From Homarus americanus (lineage: Eukaryota; Arthropoda; Malacostraca; Decapoda; Nephropidae), in NCBI RefSeq assembly GCF_018991925.1, contig NW_024722158.1, forward strand, positions 944,632-1,008,631: a stretch of DNA of 64,000 nucleotides, in the 5' to 3' direction. The notes beneath the pieces are model-generated. The model worked only from the letters and a program-made list of their open reading frames with translations, was not told the DNA's origin and ran no database searches. Positions 21,115 to 34,601 of the stretch are shown in pieces; the stretch's first letter is position 1; each line of letters starts with the position of its first letter. Made by a program: the position numbers and the translations under genes.

Positions 21115-21394
21115 TGCCCAACATAAACATGGAAAATTGTTGTAAATGCTGCTGATGTTATCCCCTTGTGAGTGAGGACAATTGTCTTGGAACAATCTAA
21201 GCAGCAGTTTATCAGTGGTGTAGAAGCTCCCACTTAACCCGTTCACTTGCCACCCATGCGGTCTAAACCTCGCCCGTAGACCGGCCGGTGATGCTATCTG
21301 CGGCATCTGAAATGCGTTAGATTTTTCGTTTATTTTATTTGCCATTTGTGTTGTTTTTGTTTTATAGTTAAAAGAACAAAATATTTGTATAAAT
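21115..21394 (+). other. BAZ1A: BAZ1A intron to the right of the NUMT (version 1)
   Basis: Unique nuclear intron sequence repeated at 35424-35705 in the second version. No gene seen. Confidence 0.7.
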
Positions 21395-21401
21395 GGTATG
21401 G

Positions 21402-21656
21402 GATGGCTGGTGTGCTCTCAGGGTGAAGGGGGACATTTTGTTCCTCATGGCCTGTCTGGTGACCCAAGGATGGCTGGTGTGCTCTCAGGGTGAAGGGGGA
21501 CATTTTGTTCCTCATGGCCCGTCTGGTGGCTGGTGTGCTCTCAGGGTGAAGGGGGACATTTTGTTCCTCATGGCCCGTCTAGTGACCCAAGGATGGCTGG
21601 TGTGCTCTCAGGGTGAAGGGGGACATTTTGTTCCTCATGGCCCGTCTAGTGACCCA
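21402..21656. repeat. 67-bp minisatellite, version 1 (4 copies)
   Basis: Four copies, one lacking the final part, of a 67-bp unit containing GGATGGCTGGTGTGCTCTCA and GGGGGACATTTTGTTCC. Version 2 has three copies, accounting for the 56-bp length difference between the two versions here. Confidence 0.92.
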
Positions 21657-22458
21657 AATCGTGTCATTGGCCGGCTGAAGTGTTAATCACACCCCTGGAT
21701 AATTCATGAACTGTGTAACCCTGTGTCAAGAATGAGCCCAGTTGTGATGACCTCAGTACAGTACACCATATGACATCAGTCATACATAATGGTTGCCCCT
21801 TGTGTAACGAGGATGACTGGCCCAAGGGCCACCTTGGTGTGAATTTATTTAAGGCGTAAAAGCTGTCGCCAACACAACAACCACACCCTAAGTTAACGAG
21901 TTGCACGACCCAGTGTCAAGGAACAGTTCGTGAAGACCGGACAACTCACCAATTGCACTGACTAACCATTACCCCGGAATACGATCCGCAAATCGATTAA
22001 CATCCAATTACTGCTGGGTAGACAGAGGCAAATGGCGTAAAGAAACTTGACCATAGTTTCACCCTGCCCGGGTTACACGAGGGGCAACCACACACACACA
22101 CACCTTTGTCCATTGCTCTACCAAGGCTGGCAAGGAAGCTCATCCTGACTACTATTACATATTGTGTGTTCAGAAGTGTAGACACTTTTGGTAGACACCA
22201 GAAAGGAGTTAGAAGCCTTAATAATGTATTGCTTCAGGAGAATGTTAAAATTATGTTAAACTGACAGGAAACAAGTGAGGTATTTAAAGTAGGTTAAGTA
22301 ATGAGAAATATTGAACTTTCATACATTAAGAAAAATAATATCAGCTTAAGGAGTGACGGTAGGATCAAGGATAGAGATGAAGTGGAGCTCTGTGGTCACC
22401 AGCCCTCAGACTTATGGCTATTACTTCAATTCTTTTAATAAAATGCTTGTCTTTCCAG
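21657..22458 (+). other. BAZ1A: BAZ1A intron before exon H (version 1)
   Basis: About 800 bp of unique intron sequence with a short (CA)n run near 22090. No gene or element recognised; identical in version 2. Confidence 0.6.
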
Positions 22459-23196
22459 GTGCTTAATATGGCTCAAGGTGTCAACAGTCAACCTTTAGGC
22501 CACGACAGAGCATTTCGCCGTTATTGGCTGTTCAATTCTCTCCCCGGACTGTTCGTGGAGGATAACGAGCAGCACCCGGGAGTGTGTCGGCAGACTCCAA
22601 CACCCTACAACCCTCAGTCCAATCCCGATCTTACCGACGCACTCGTGGAGGTGTTGAGAGTGCAGGCCAAGAAGAACATGTCGGAAACTATCGCCGAGAA
22701 GGACGACAAGAGCAACAGTGACAAGGAAAATGATGGCAGTGAGAGCCCCGCTAAGCAAGCCAAAGGCACTCCAAGTAAGAAACTGTTACAGACTCTCAAT
22801 CACAATCAACCGTCACACCAGGTTAAGACGGAGAAGTGTTCGGTGTTGTCCCCTGACGGTGCCGAGTCGGAGTTGAAAATGGACATAAATTTGAGTGGTG
22901 ACGTGAAGCTGGAAACAGACGGTGAAGCTTTAGTTATGGACGATGACCGTAGTCCGATGCCGGATATATTTGGTCTGTGTACGGCTAATCCCAGAAACTG
23001 TCCGGTGCATTCGGAGAGACGAGATCGTCACAAGTGGTTCTTTTTCCACAGTGTAGAAGACTTGAATTCTTTATTCATGTCCCTTAACAGTAGAGGATCC
23101 AGAGAAAAAGAGCTCAAGAGCGCGTTAGAGTGTTACAGAACTACAGTAGAAGCTTCAATGAAGGCGTGCCCTGTGTACAAACTAGATCCCTCCCAG
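22459..23196 (+). CDS. BAZ1A: BAZ1A/ACF1 exon H: WHIM2 and WHIM3 (version 1)
   Basis: A 246-codon exon between CTTTCCAG and GTATGT, phase 0 in and out. It opens with QPLGHDRAFRRYWLFNSLPG followed by LFVE, the WHIM2/WSD motif (human NIFPLGRDRMYRRYWIFPSI). It continues through an acidic, Ser-rich disordered stretch, and then HKWFFFHSVEDLNSLFMSLN with SRGSREKELKSAL, matching WHIM3 (NRWCFYSSCEQLDQLIEALNSRGHRE). It ends DPSQ as in vertebrates. WHIM motifs in ISWI partners help set nucleosome spacing. The same exon is repeated at 36712-37449. Confidence 0.93.
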
Positions 23197-23935
23197 GTAT
23201 GTGGACAGTTATAACTATGTTGTGAAAGTGTCAGGTATGTGGACAGTTATAACTATGTTGTGAAAGTGTCAGGTATGTGGACCGTTATAACTGTGTGTTG
23301 TGAAAGTGTCAGGTATGTGGACTGTTATAACTGTGTGTTGTGAAAGTGTCAGGTATGTGGACTGTTATAACTGTGTGTTGTGAAAGTGTCAGGTATGTGG
23401 ACTGTTATAACTGTGTGTTGTGAAAGTGTCAGGTATGTGGACCGTTATAACTGTGTGTTGTGAAAGTGTCAGGTATGTGGACTGTTATAACTGTGTGTTG
23501 TGAAAGTGTTGGTATGTGGACCGTTATAACTGTGTGTTGTGAAAGTGTCAGGTATGTGGACTGTTATAACTGTGTGTTGTGAAAGGTATGTGGACCGTTA
23601 TAACTGTGTGTTGTGAAAGTGTCAGGTATGTGGACTGTTATAACTGTGTGTTGTGAAAGTGTCAGGTATGTGGACTGTTATAACTGTATGTTGTGAAAGT
23701 GTCAGGTATGTGGACCGTTATAACTGTGTGTTGTGAAAGTGTCAGGTATGTGGACTGTTATAACTGTGTGTTGTGAGTGTCAGGTATGTGGACCATTATA
23801 ACTGTGTGTTGTGAAAGTGTCAGGTATGTGGACTGTTATAACTGTGTGTTGTGAGTGTCAGGTATGTGGACCATTATAACTGTGTGTTGTGAAAGTGTCA
23901 GGTATGTGGACTGTTATAACTGTATGTTGTCAAAC
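23190..23935. repeat. 40-bp minisatellite seeded at the exon H donor (version 1)
   Basis: About eighteen copies of a 40-bp unit containing CAGGTATGTGGACTG and TTATAACTGTGTGTTGTG. The first copy overlaps the real exon end and donor (CAG|GTATGT), so every unit carries a donor-like sequence. Confidence 0.94.
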
Positions 23936-24097
23936 TTGTTATGTTGAACTACATGTAGGTTGTCCCATTCACCAGTCATTGGGATTTTTTTTCCTCTCAT
24001 TTATCTTAAACGCGAGGATTATTTAACTATTTAAAGTTTTAGTGACAAACCTTTATGACTCAGAGTGTCCTTAACCCTTAAGTGTCAGCCATTAACT

Positions 24098-24899
24098 GTA
24101 AAAGTTAGCTTAAAGATGTCAGCCTTCAATGGTGGAAGTTAGCTGTAAGGATGTCAGCCATCAATGGTGGAAGTTTGCTGTCAGGATGTCAGCCATCAAT
24201 GGTGGAAGTTAGCTGTAAGGATGTCAGCCATCAATGGTGGAAGTTTGCTGTAAGGATGTCAGCCATCAATGGTGGAAGTTAGCTGTAAGGATGTCAGCCA
24301 TCATTAGTGGAAGTTAGCTGTAAGGATGTCAGCCATCAATGGTGGAAGTTAGCTATAAGGATGTCAGCCATCAATGGTGGAAGTTAGCTGTAAGGATGTC
24401 AGCCATCAATGGTGGAAGTTAGCTATGGGATGTCGGCCATCAATGGTGGAAGTTAGCTGTAAGGATATGTGTAATGGTGGAAGTTAGCTGTAGGATGTCA
24501 GCCGCCGATGGTGGAAGTTAGCTGTAAGAGATATCAGCCTTCAATGGTGGAAGTTAGCTGGCAAGGATGTCAGCCATCAATGGTGAGAGAGCTGTGGGGA
24601 TGTCAGCCATCAATGGTGGAAGTTAGCTGTAAGGATGTCAGCCATCAATGGTGGAAGTTAGCTGTAAGGATGTCAGCCATCAATGGTGGAAGTTAGCTGT
24701 AAGGATGTCAGCCATCAATGGTGGAAGTTAGCTTTAAGGATGTCAGCCATCAATGGTGGAAGTTAGCTGTAAGGATGTCAGCCATCAATGGTGGAAGTTT
24801 GCTGTAAGGATGTCAGCCATCAATGGTGGAAGTTAGCTGTAAGGATGTCAGCCATCAATGGTGGAAGTTAGCTGTAAGGAGGTCAGCCATCAAATGTAG
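24098..24899. repeat. 35-bp minisatellite (version 1, cut by the gap)
   Basis: More than twenty copies of a 35-bp unit containing GATGTCAGCCATCAATGG and AAGTTAGCTGTAAG, running into the N gap. Internal indels differ from the version 2 array. Confidence 0.94.
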
Positions 24900-24999
24900 N
24901 NNNNNNNNNNNNNNNNNNNNNNNNNNNNNNNNNNNNNNNNNNNNNNNNNNNNNNNNNNNNNNNNNNNNNNNNNNNNNNNNNNNNNNNNNNNNNNNNNNN
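24900..24999. other. 100-N assembly gap joining two overlapping contigs
   Basis: Exactly 100 N. The sequence to its right (25000 onward) is homologous to 13469 onward, not to the continuation of the array on its left. The true continuation of 24899 is at 39113. Confidence 0.97.
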
Positions 25000-25229
25000 C
25001 AAGGAAGTAAAAGAGTGATTTCTACATCAAAAATCAAGAAAATAACTGCAATTAAAAAGAATCGTAAAGGAAAAGGAAGCCGTGCTGAGCCTTTAGGATC
25101 AAATCCACACTCAAATGGCGAATTTTTTTCTCGATCTGTAACAAGTTTTTTTGACAAAATCGAGGCAAGGATTATAACTACAGATCTAATTACAAAAGTT
25201 GTTGAAACTACAATAAATATAATGAAAAT
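25000..25229 (-). pseudogene. nad3: nad3 5' part at contig edge (copy 2)
   Basis: The N-terminal two thirds of nad3, identical in sequence to 13469-13698 apart from the first bases next to the gap. Confidence 0.85.
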
Positions 25230-25294
25230 TAATTTTTCTAGAAATTCTAGACTTTTTGGTTGGAAGCCAAATATACTTGTTATATTAAAAAATT
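25230..25294 (-). tRNA. trnG: tRNA-Gly(UCC), NUMT copy 2
   Basis: Same structure as at 13699-13763. Confidence 0.86.
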
Positions 25295-25296
25295 AA

Positions 25297-26084
25297 TTAA
25301 CCTCCTCATCAATAGATAAAGATATATAAAAATAATCATACAACATCTACAAAGTGTCAGTATCAAGCAGCTGCTTCAAAACCATAATGATGGTCTGAAG
25401 AAAAGTGACATTTATAAAGTCGGTAGAAGCAAACAGTTAAAAAGGAAGTCCCAATGATAACATGAAGCCCATGGAAACCAGTTGCTACAAAAAAAGTAGA
25501 TCCATAGACAGAGTTGCAATTGTAAAAGAAGCTTCTACATATTCGAAAGCTTGAAGAGCTGAAAAATATAATCCTAAAAAAATAGTTAAAGCAAGACTTT
25601 GAATTGCTTCCGAGTGATTTGACCTTGTAATAGCATGATGTGCTCATGTTACGGTAGCCCCAGACGACAAAAGAATAGTTGTGTTTAAAAGCGGAATTTG
25701 GAAAGGATTAAAAGGTTGGATACCAACTGGTGGCCAACATATCCCAATTTCAATTGTTGAAGAAAGTCTCCCATGAAAAAATGCCCCAAAAAAGAAAAAA
25801 AGAACAACACTTCTGACACAATAAAAAGAATTATCCCCCAACGAAGCCCTTTTATTACAACTTGGGTGTGGAGTCCCTGGTGGGTCCCCTCACGTGTTAC
25901 ATCTCGTCATCATTGAATTATTGTTAAAATAGTAGCTAAAAATCTTAGCAGGAGCAAGTCTGTTAAATTGGTGGACTCATTTAACAAGCCCTGTGGTTAG
26001 TATTATGGCTCTCACTGACCCTGTTAAAGGTCAGGGTCTTATATCAACTAAGTGGTAAGCGTGGTGTCCGTGTGATGATGACAT
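25297..26084 (-). pseudogene. cox3: cox3 with the same three indels (copy 2)
   Basis: The frame lesions match copy 1 exactly (offset 11531), near 25515, 25796 and 25960. Confidence 0.88.
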
Positions 26085-26758
26085 TAGTTAACTTCTCTGG
26101 CATATAAAGTCCTTAGGACAGCAAATGCATACGATTGAATTATTGCAACAGCAGATTCTAGTATTAAAAGAAGGATATGAGCTAACATTAAAAATGACAC
26201 TAAAGTCAAAGACAAAGAAGGGCCCATATTGCCTAAAAGTGTCAACAAAAGATGCCCTGCAATTATGTTAGCTGTTAGTCGAACGGCTAAAGTTCCTGGT
26301 CGAATAATATTTCTTAAAGTTTCTACTAACACTATAAATGGTATCAGAAGCCCTGGCGTCCCTTGGGGAACTATATGAGCAAGCATGTGTTGGGTATGGT
26401 TGATTCAACCAAATAAAATAAAAGTTAGTCACAAAGGTAAAGCAAGCGTAAGAGTTATCACAAGGTGTCTTGATCTAGTAAATACATACGGGAGAAGCCC
26501 GAGAGTGTTATTAAATATAATAAATCTAAATAAAGAAATGAATAAAATAGTTGAACCTTTAGTGGCTTGCCCTAAAATTGCTTGAAATTCATTGTGAAGA
26601 AGTTGTATAATTTTGGACCAAACTAGTGCTCAACGTGAAGGAGCCGCTCAATAAAGGTAAGGAATAAAAAGTAACCCAACAAAAGTTGATAATCAATTGA
26701 TTGATAATGAAAAGATTCTTGAAGAAGGTTCAAAAATAGAAAATAGTCTTGTTATCAT
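26084..26758 (-). pseudogene. atp6: atp6, open NUMT copy 2
   Basis: Same 675-nt frame as copy 1, open under code 5. Confidence 0.88.
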
Positions 26759-26910
26759 TTTCAGGTTTTTTGGTGTTGAGCTTTTAGTTCAATTGAAGGG
26801 GACATTTTAAGCGGGGATTTTATAAAATAGTTTAAAATAAAAAACAAAAGAAACCCAATGAGAAATATAAAAAATAGATTTAACCATAAAAGAGGTGCTA
26901 TTTGAGGCAT
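26752..26910 (-). pseudogene. atp8: atp8, open NUMT copy 2
   Basis: Same 53-codon frame as copy 1, with the 7-nt overlap with atp6. Confidence 0.88.
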
Positions 26911-26975
26911 CAAAAAGTGTTCCAGTGGAATTACTTGAGCTTGACAAGCTCATATTATTAATTAACTAACTTTTT
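26911..26975 (-). tRNA. trnD: tRNA-Asp(GUC), NUMT copy 2
   Basis: Same as 15380-15444. Confidence 0.87.
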
Positions 26976-27043
26976 CCACCAGAAGTAGGCACCTCTACTA
27001 TGATAGGTTTAAAAGACCTATACTTGCTTTCAGTCATCGGGTG
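26976..27043 (-). tRNA. trnK: tRNA-Lys(UUU), NUMT copy 2
   Basis: Same as 15445-15512. Confidence 0.84.
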
Positions 27044-27731
27044 ATAGATCGGATGAGGAGGAGATTCAATTTAAAAAAGCTGAGACTGACACACTTTCTA
27101 CTACAATTGGTATAACTCTATGGTTAGCCCCACAAATTTGTGAGCATTGCCCAAAAAATAATCCTGGTCGGTTAACCATAAATCTAATTTGGTTAAGACG
27201 GCCGGGAATTGCATCTGCTTTTACTCCCAGAGCTGGAACAGTTCAAGAGTGGCTAACATCAGCAGCGGTGACTAACATTCGAACTTGTGTGTTTATAGGT
27301 AATACAGTTCGGTTGTCTACGTCTAAAAGTCGAAATCCAGATAAATCTAGTTCGTTAGATGGAGTCATATAGGAATCAAACTCTACTTGCAGAAAGTCTG
27401 AATATTCATACCTTCAATATCATTGGTGCCCAATTGTTTTAAGAGTGATTCTAGGGTTATTAACTTCATCTAGAAGATAAAGTAACCGAAGTGAAGGGAG
27501 AGCAATAAAAATAAGAATAATAGCAGGAAGGATTGTTCAAATTACTTCAATTGTTTGGTTTTCAAGGAGGAAACGATTAACAAAAGCATTGGGAAATATA
27601 GCGGCTATCATATAACCAACAAAAGTAGTAATTAAAATCAACACAACCATAGTATGATCATGGTAGAAAATAAGTTGCTCTATAAGGGGTGACGCGCTGT
27701 CTTGGAATCCTAGGTGACCTCATGTTGCCAT
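27044..27731 (-). pseudogene. cox2: cox2, open NUMT copy 2
   Basis: Same 688-nt frame as copy 1, with intact CuA ligands. Confidence 0.9.
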
Positions 27732-27797
27732 TACTAAAAGGAAATAATTTTCCCTAACGGGAGCTTAAATCCTGCACATCTATCTGTCATTTTAGTA
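27732..27797 (-). tRNA. trnL2: tRNA-Leu(UAA), NUMT copy 2
   Basis: Same as 16201-16266. Confidence 0.88.
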
Positions 27798-29330
<1,533 letters not shown>

Positions 29331-29395
29331 GATAAGGTGGCTGAGGAATAGGCGATAGATTGTAAATCTATAAACAAGTTTAAACTTTCTTATTA
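29331..29395 (+). tRNA. trnY: tRNA-Tyr(GUA), NUMT copy
   Basis: Acceptor GATAAGG pairs with TTTCTTATT using G-U pairs; anticodon arm ATAGA-TTGTAAA-TCTAT. Confidence 0.84.
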
Positions 29396-29462
29396 GGCTG
29401 CATAGTGGAAATTATTAAGACGTTAGATTGCAAATCTAAAGATGTGTATATCACTGGAGCTT
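29395..29462 (+). tRNA. trnC: tRNA-Cys(GCA), NUMT copy
   Basis: Anticodon arm TTAGA-TTGCAAA-TCTAA; acceptor AGGCTGC against GGAGCTT with one mismatch. Standard W-C-Y cluster position. Confidence 0.82.
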
Positions 29463-29487
29463 AAAAGATACCAAAATGAAAGTATTT

Positions 29488-29554
29488 TAAGATTTAAAAG
29501 ATTTTCTTTTTTTGACAACTTTGAAGGATGTTAGTTTAAATAACTTAAAATCTT
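29488..29554 (-). tRNA. trnW: tRNA-Trp(UCA), NUMT copy
   Basis: Acceptor AAGATTT pairs with AAATCTT; anticodon loop CTTCAAA gives TCA, which reads TGA as Trp. Overlaps the nad2 stop by two bases. Confidence 0.82.
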
Positions 29555-30554
29555 AGAATATGATAAAAACTGATGGGACAAAGAGTCCAAAAAGATTGAT
29601 AAATGCCATTAAAGGGGTGAAAAATCTTTGTCTTTGATGTGGAGATGATCATTTCAATTTTGGTGAAAAAAGAACAAATGCCGAAATCGAGATTCGCAAA
29701 TAGTAATATAGGGAAATCAAAGTAGATGCCAGAAGAACCAGTAAGGGCATGAAGAAATAACTAGAGGTTATTTCTTGAATTAAAATTCATTTAGGGAAAA
29801 AACCAGTGAAAGGAGGTAGACCTCCTAGAGAAAGCAAAGATAAAAGTATAAGAATCTTATTGGGTAATGGGGAAGCATTATTGGAAGTAATTTGGGAAAA
29901 ATGAAAAATCTGCTGGAAGTGAAAGATTAATGCGACTGAAGAAGATATTAAAGAGTAAAAAAGAAAATATATTGTTCACATATTTTCACTAATTAAAATA
30001 GCAGAAAGTATTCATGCTATGTGATTAATAGAAGAAAAAGCTATAATTTTTCGAAGTAAAGTTTGATTAATACCACCAACTGCTCCAATGATTGCTGAAA
30101 GAATAATTGCATAAAACAAAATAGTTGTGACTAAATAGTTAAAAGTAAGGTACGAGAGCAGAAGTATAGGAGCAATTTTTTGAATGGTTATGAGCACAAT
30201 AGATTGGATTCAATTTATTCCTTCCATAACTTGAGGGAACCAAAAATGAAATGGAGCCGCTCCTAGTTTAAGAAGAAGGGCAAGGGCCAAGCAAAGTGGT
30301 GCGACGCTGGGGGAAATTAATATAATTGAGGCTGAAAAAATAATAATAGCAGATCCTAGAGCTTGGATAAGAAAGTATTTAAGTGCAGACTCAGAAGAAT
30401 ATTGATTATTTTTTGTAATAATTAAAGGAATAAAAGATAAAAGGTTTAATTCTAAGCCTGCTCATGCCCCAAATCATGAAGTGGAAGAAATAGATAAAAT
30501 TGTTCCTGAAATAAGGGTCAAAATAAATATTAATTGAGAGGGAGAAATTAGCAT
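29553..30554 (-). pseudogene. nad2: NADH dehydrogenase subunit 2, open NUMT copy
   Basis: A 1002-nt frame from ATG next to trnM (MLISPSQLMFILTLISGTIL) to TAA overlapping trnW, open throughout under code 5. It keeps [20 protein letters not shown] and LSLGGLPPFTGFFPKW, core ND2 signatures. Present only in this version because the first carries the 2750-bp deletion. Confidence 0.9.
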
Positions 30555-30622
30555 TAAAAAGAGAGAGGTTTATGCTCTCATAAACGGGGTATGAACCCAT
30601 TAGCTTAGAATTAGCTTATCTT
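30555..30622 (-). tRNA. trnM: tRNA-Met(CAU), NUMT copy
   Basis: Anticodon arm GGG-TTCATAC-CCC; D-arm AGCT/AGCT; T-arm TTTATG/CATAAA. Acceptor ends are imperfect, so boundaries are approximate. Confidence 0.8.
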
Positions 30623-30625
30623 TTG

Positions 30626-30690
30626 TATACTGGTGTAAACGGCACGAAAAGTTTTGATCTTTAAAGAATTGGTGGAATTCCATTGTATAT
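30626..30690 (+). tRNA. trnQ: tRNA-Gln(UUG), NUMT copy
   Basis: Anticodon arm AAAG-TTTTGAT-CTTT gives TTG; acceptor TATACTG against TTGTATA. Between trnM and trnI. Confidence 0.82.
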
Positions 30691-30693
30691 AGA

Positions 30694-30757
30694 TAACATG
30701 AGTAAAAAAATTACATAATCTGTCCTATCAAGACAGCCCTTTTTCAGGCATCATATT
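30694..30757 (-). tRNA. trnI: tRNA-Ile(GAU), NUMT copy
   Basis: Acceptor AATATGA pairs with TCATGTT; anticodon arm CTGTC-TTGATAG-GACAG. Borders the control region. Confidence 0.9.
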
Positions 30758-32236
30758 TTAATAAAATGAAGTTAATAGAAATATTATTAGTAAAATAAAA
30801 AATAAAAAAACAGAAAATTAAGAAAATATAATTTATAGTAGTATATATATATATTATATATACATATAAATGTATATAATTAATTTAATATTATATATTT
30901 GGGACAATTGTGATTTATACACAGCCTTCTGTAATTATAAAATTCCCTCTCCCAATAGAAATCTAAGCCCGTTGGGAAATGGGACCTCCCCTCAGGAAGA
31001 AGGGACCATTTTAAAGGGCTTAGATTTCATTATGGATCTTATTTAGTTGATTTATACAGCTAAATTATCGACTTTTCAGTTGACGAGGCATTTCAATGAA
31101 ATTATATAAGTTTACATTTTAGATTCGCCTTAAAAATATATTTTTGCTCTCTTGTGTATAATTTTAGTTGAAAGACTAGGTTACGAGCTCTCTCCTTACA
31201 TATATTTAAATGTATATATAATTAGAAAAATAGTGCAATTTTAAGAAGGTACAAAGTTTTACTTCTGTATGGGAAATCTTCTATTCAACTTTAAGACCAG
31301 AACTTTTATTTTCGAGCAAAAAATAGAGGTTTGTGTCAGATTTCTCACAAAATTGAAGTTCCGGGCGCATGGGAGCGACCCATATAGGGTCTCAAATATA
31401 AGATTAGAAAGGTTTTTCCTAAGTTTCATGAGAATCATGATTTTCCCAACGGGCTCCCTAACTATTTTTTTTCGTGGTAAGTTTATTCTACTGTTGACAG
31501 CAAAAAAAGTAAGTTAGGGAGCTAGTTGACATTCTTAACTAGCTCCCTAACTTGTATCTTTATTGAAAATCATAATGATACAAAATTAAGAATGATTTTA
31601 GCAGCTTAGTTCGCTGGATTTTGGCAAAATTTTTTATTTAAATATGGTAGTTTTAATAAGATTATTTATAATGAAGGCAAATCCTCATTTTTAAAAAAAA
31701 AATTGAAGTTGCGGGCGCATGGGAGCGACCCATATGCGGTTTCAAATTTTAAAATACTTATATTTTAATTAAAAAAAAAATCATAATCAAAATTTCTGTT
31801 TTTAGTATATTGATGCGTTTTGAAGCAGACCAACACTTTTAAAAATTTAATTTTCTGGTTTGAAATATGTAGATATATTACTATAACTCAAATATTTTGT
31901 TTAAGGTTAGGAAGTTAGTGGAGAGTGCTAACTAACTCAGAACTTCACTTTATTGTTAGGGAGTTAATTAGCACTTCTAACAAACTTCATAACAATTTTC
32001 AATTTTGTCGGAGTTTCTTTTAAAGCTGCATGAAATGGTGTTTTACCTTCATAATTTTTTAGCTTGATTTGGGCGTGGGACAGATTTTTTTGGGTAATAA
32101 ATAACTGATATAATTTGTTGAATTATTTATATTTATAATCATATTTATATTGTTAATTTTAACGTTGATAACAAATTTCTTTAATTTTAGTACGTTTATT
32201 TAATCGTCAAAAATTAAAAAATACTATTTGTACACT
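30758..32236. other. Mitochondrial control region, NUMT copy 2 (complete)
   Basis: About 1.5 kb of AT-rich non-coding sequence between trnI and rrnS: a TA-rich run near 30840, a 12-bp-stem hairpin AAATCTAAGCCC/GGGCTTAGATTT spanning 30958-31029, the hairpin GTTAGGGAGCTA/TAGCTCCCTAAC near 31506-31550, and two copies of a GGGCGCATGGGAGCGACCCA element at about 31365 and 31715. Confidence 0.85.
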
Positions 32237-33080
32237 CATGGAAGTTTGATTCTTGCTTGATACTTTTACGTTATAACTGGTAAATACATGTAAATAATTG
32301 TGGGGAAAAAGAAAATCAGTAAATTTATTAAAAATAAGTTTAATTAAAAAGTAGAAATCGTGTTAAGAAAATTAAAATCACAGTATAAAATATTAAATTA
32401 TGGGCGGTAGCCTGATTTGGTAGTTATAAGAAGTCTGACTAAGTTTTGTGCCAGCAGTCGCGGTTACACTTTAAGATTAAGTAAAAGTAATTTAGTTAAC
32501 AGTTAATTAAAAATTTATAAGTTAGTTTAGTTTATTTTAATAAAAGGTAAAATTAGATTGTTAATTAGTAAATTAAACTAGTATATAATAAAGATGAAAC
32601 TGTAGATGCCGGGGTATGAACTAGGATTAGATACCCTATTACACCTGGGAGTAAAATTTAAATGCTTGAATATTAATAGTTATATTCTTTAAAATCAAAG
32701 AATTTGGCGGTATTTTAGTCTTGTTAGAGGAACTTGTTCTATAAACGATAAAACACGCAGAATCTTACTTATCTTGGTAAATTTTACAGTTTGTATACCG
32801 TCATTATTAAATAATCTTGAAAAAGTTAATTATTGGGATTAAAAAATTAAATATATTAGATCAAGGTGCAGCTGATAGATAAGTAGAAATGAGTTACAAT
32901 AATATTTATTTATAACGGATTGAAAATAGAATTATTTTTAAAGAAGGTGGATGTAATTGTAAAAAAAGTTTAATAAGCTTTTTTGGTATAAGCTCTAAAT
33001 TATGTACATATCGCCCGTCACTTTCATTTAAAATGAAATAAGTCGTAACATAGTAGGTGTACTGGAAAGTGTCCCTAGAA
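32237..33080 (+). rRNA. rrnS: 12S rRNA, NUMT copy 2
   Basis: Same as 17926-18771, but with the standard GCCAGCAG 530-loop and a few other substitutions and indels. Confidence 0.9.
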
Positions 33081-33151
33081 ATAATCGAAATAAAGCTTTA
33101 TAGTTTAGCATCTCACTTACGTTGAGAAGGTTTATCGTGCAAATCGATTAT
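33081..33151 (+). tRNA. trnV: tRNA-Val(UAC), NUMT copy 2
   Basis: Same as 18772-18842. Confidence 0.82.
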
Positions 33152-34497
33152 ATTTTGAGTATTATAAATCTTTGCTATTGTTATTTAGTGTTAAAATATA
33201 AATGAGAAAAATATTTTTATATAAAAAAAGTAAGTAGAAATCTAAAATTTTGAATCGAAAACTGAGATAAAGGCTAGAGTTAAAAGTATTGTAAAAGAAT
33301 AGTGAAATAAATGAAAATTTAATAATAAGAAAGCAAAAGTAAATTTTTGTACCTTGTGTATCAGGGAAAATTAAAATTTTAAAAGTAGTTTTTTGATCCC
33401 GAAAAAGGAAGAGCTAAATTGATAAAAAGGTTATTGTGGCATAAATATCTTTAATATTAATTTAGTGATGAAATGTTAAACGATTCCTTTGATATCTGGT
33501 TTTTAGAGAAATGAATTTAATTCAGTTTTAATATTTAAGGAAAGTTAAATGTAAGAATAGGAGGGTTGAGCTTCTTATTCAAAATATAAAAAAGTATAGA
33601 AGAAATTTATTTAATAGTTGAATTAGGCTTAGAAGTAGCCATATGAGTAAAGTGTTTTAACTAATTTTTGAGTTAAAGTTATTTATATTCTTCTTGTAGT
33701 TGTATCTAAAAATGTTGATAATCTTTGTATTTATAGATAAAATGATTTTATTAGTAGAAAATTTTGTAAATAGTAAAATATTAAAAAATTAATAAATTTT
33801 AAATATTGATTGGTGTGGGTTAAGGAACTCGACAAATAAAGCTTCTGCCTGTTTATCAAAAACATGTCTATATGATGGTTTATAAAGTCTAACCTGCCCA
33901 CTGGGATCAAACTAAAGGGCCGCGGTATTTTAACCGTGCGAAGGTAGCATAGTCATTAGTCTCTTAATTGGAGGCTTGTATGAATGGTTGGACAAGAAGC
34001 AAACTGTCTCAAACACAAATTTGAATTTGACTTTTAAGTGAAAAGGCTTAAATATTTTAAAGGGACGATAAGACCCTATAAAGCTTAATAATTTAGTATA
34101 TAATTAGATGAGTTGAAAGTTTAATATTATTTATATACTAAATTATTTCGTTGGGGCGACGATGATATAATTTGTAACTGTTTAAATTTAAAATACAGAG
34201 GTATTTGTGTGTAATGATCCTTGTTGTTGATTAAAAATTTAAGTTACTTTAGGGATAACAGCGTTATTTATTTTGAGAGTTCATATCGATAAAAAAGTTT
34301 GCGACCTCGATGTTGAATTATAAATTCGCCATGGCGTAGGAGTTGTGGAGGTAGGTCTGTTCGGCCTTTAAATTTTTACATGATTTCAGTTCAAACCGGC
34401 GTGAGCCAGGTTGGTTTCTATCTTTTAAGAAAACAAAAATTACTTTAGTACGAAAGGATTTAGTAATTAAAATAATTTTTAAGTGTAGATTAACTAT
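33152..34497 (+). rRNA. rrnL: 16S rRNA, NUMT copy 2
   Basis: Same as 18843-20188, with single-base differences (for example around 33195 and 33406). Confidence 0.92.
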
Positions 34498-34563
34498 ATT
34501 ACTTTGGCAGATGTGATGCATTAGACTTAGGATCTAATTAGATAGAGTTTTCTATAAGTAATA
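34498..34563 (+). tRNA. trnL1: tRNA-Leu(UAG), NUMT copy 2
   Basis: Same as 20189-20254. Confidence 0.87.
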
Positions 34564-34601
34564 AACATTTATTAAAAAATGTTTGAATAAAACAGTTTGT
34601 G

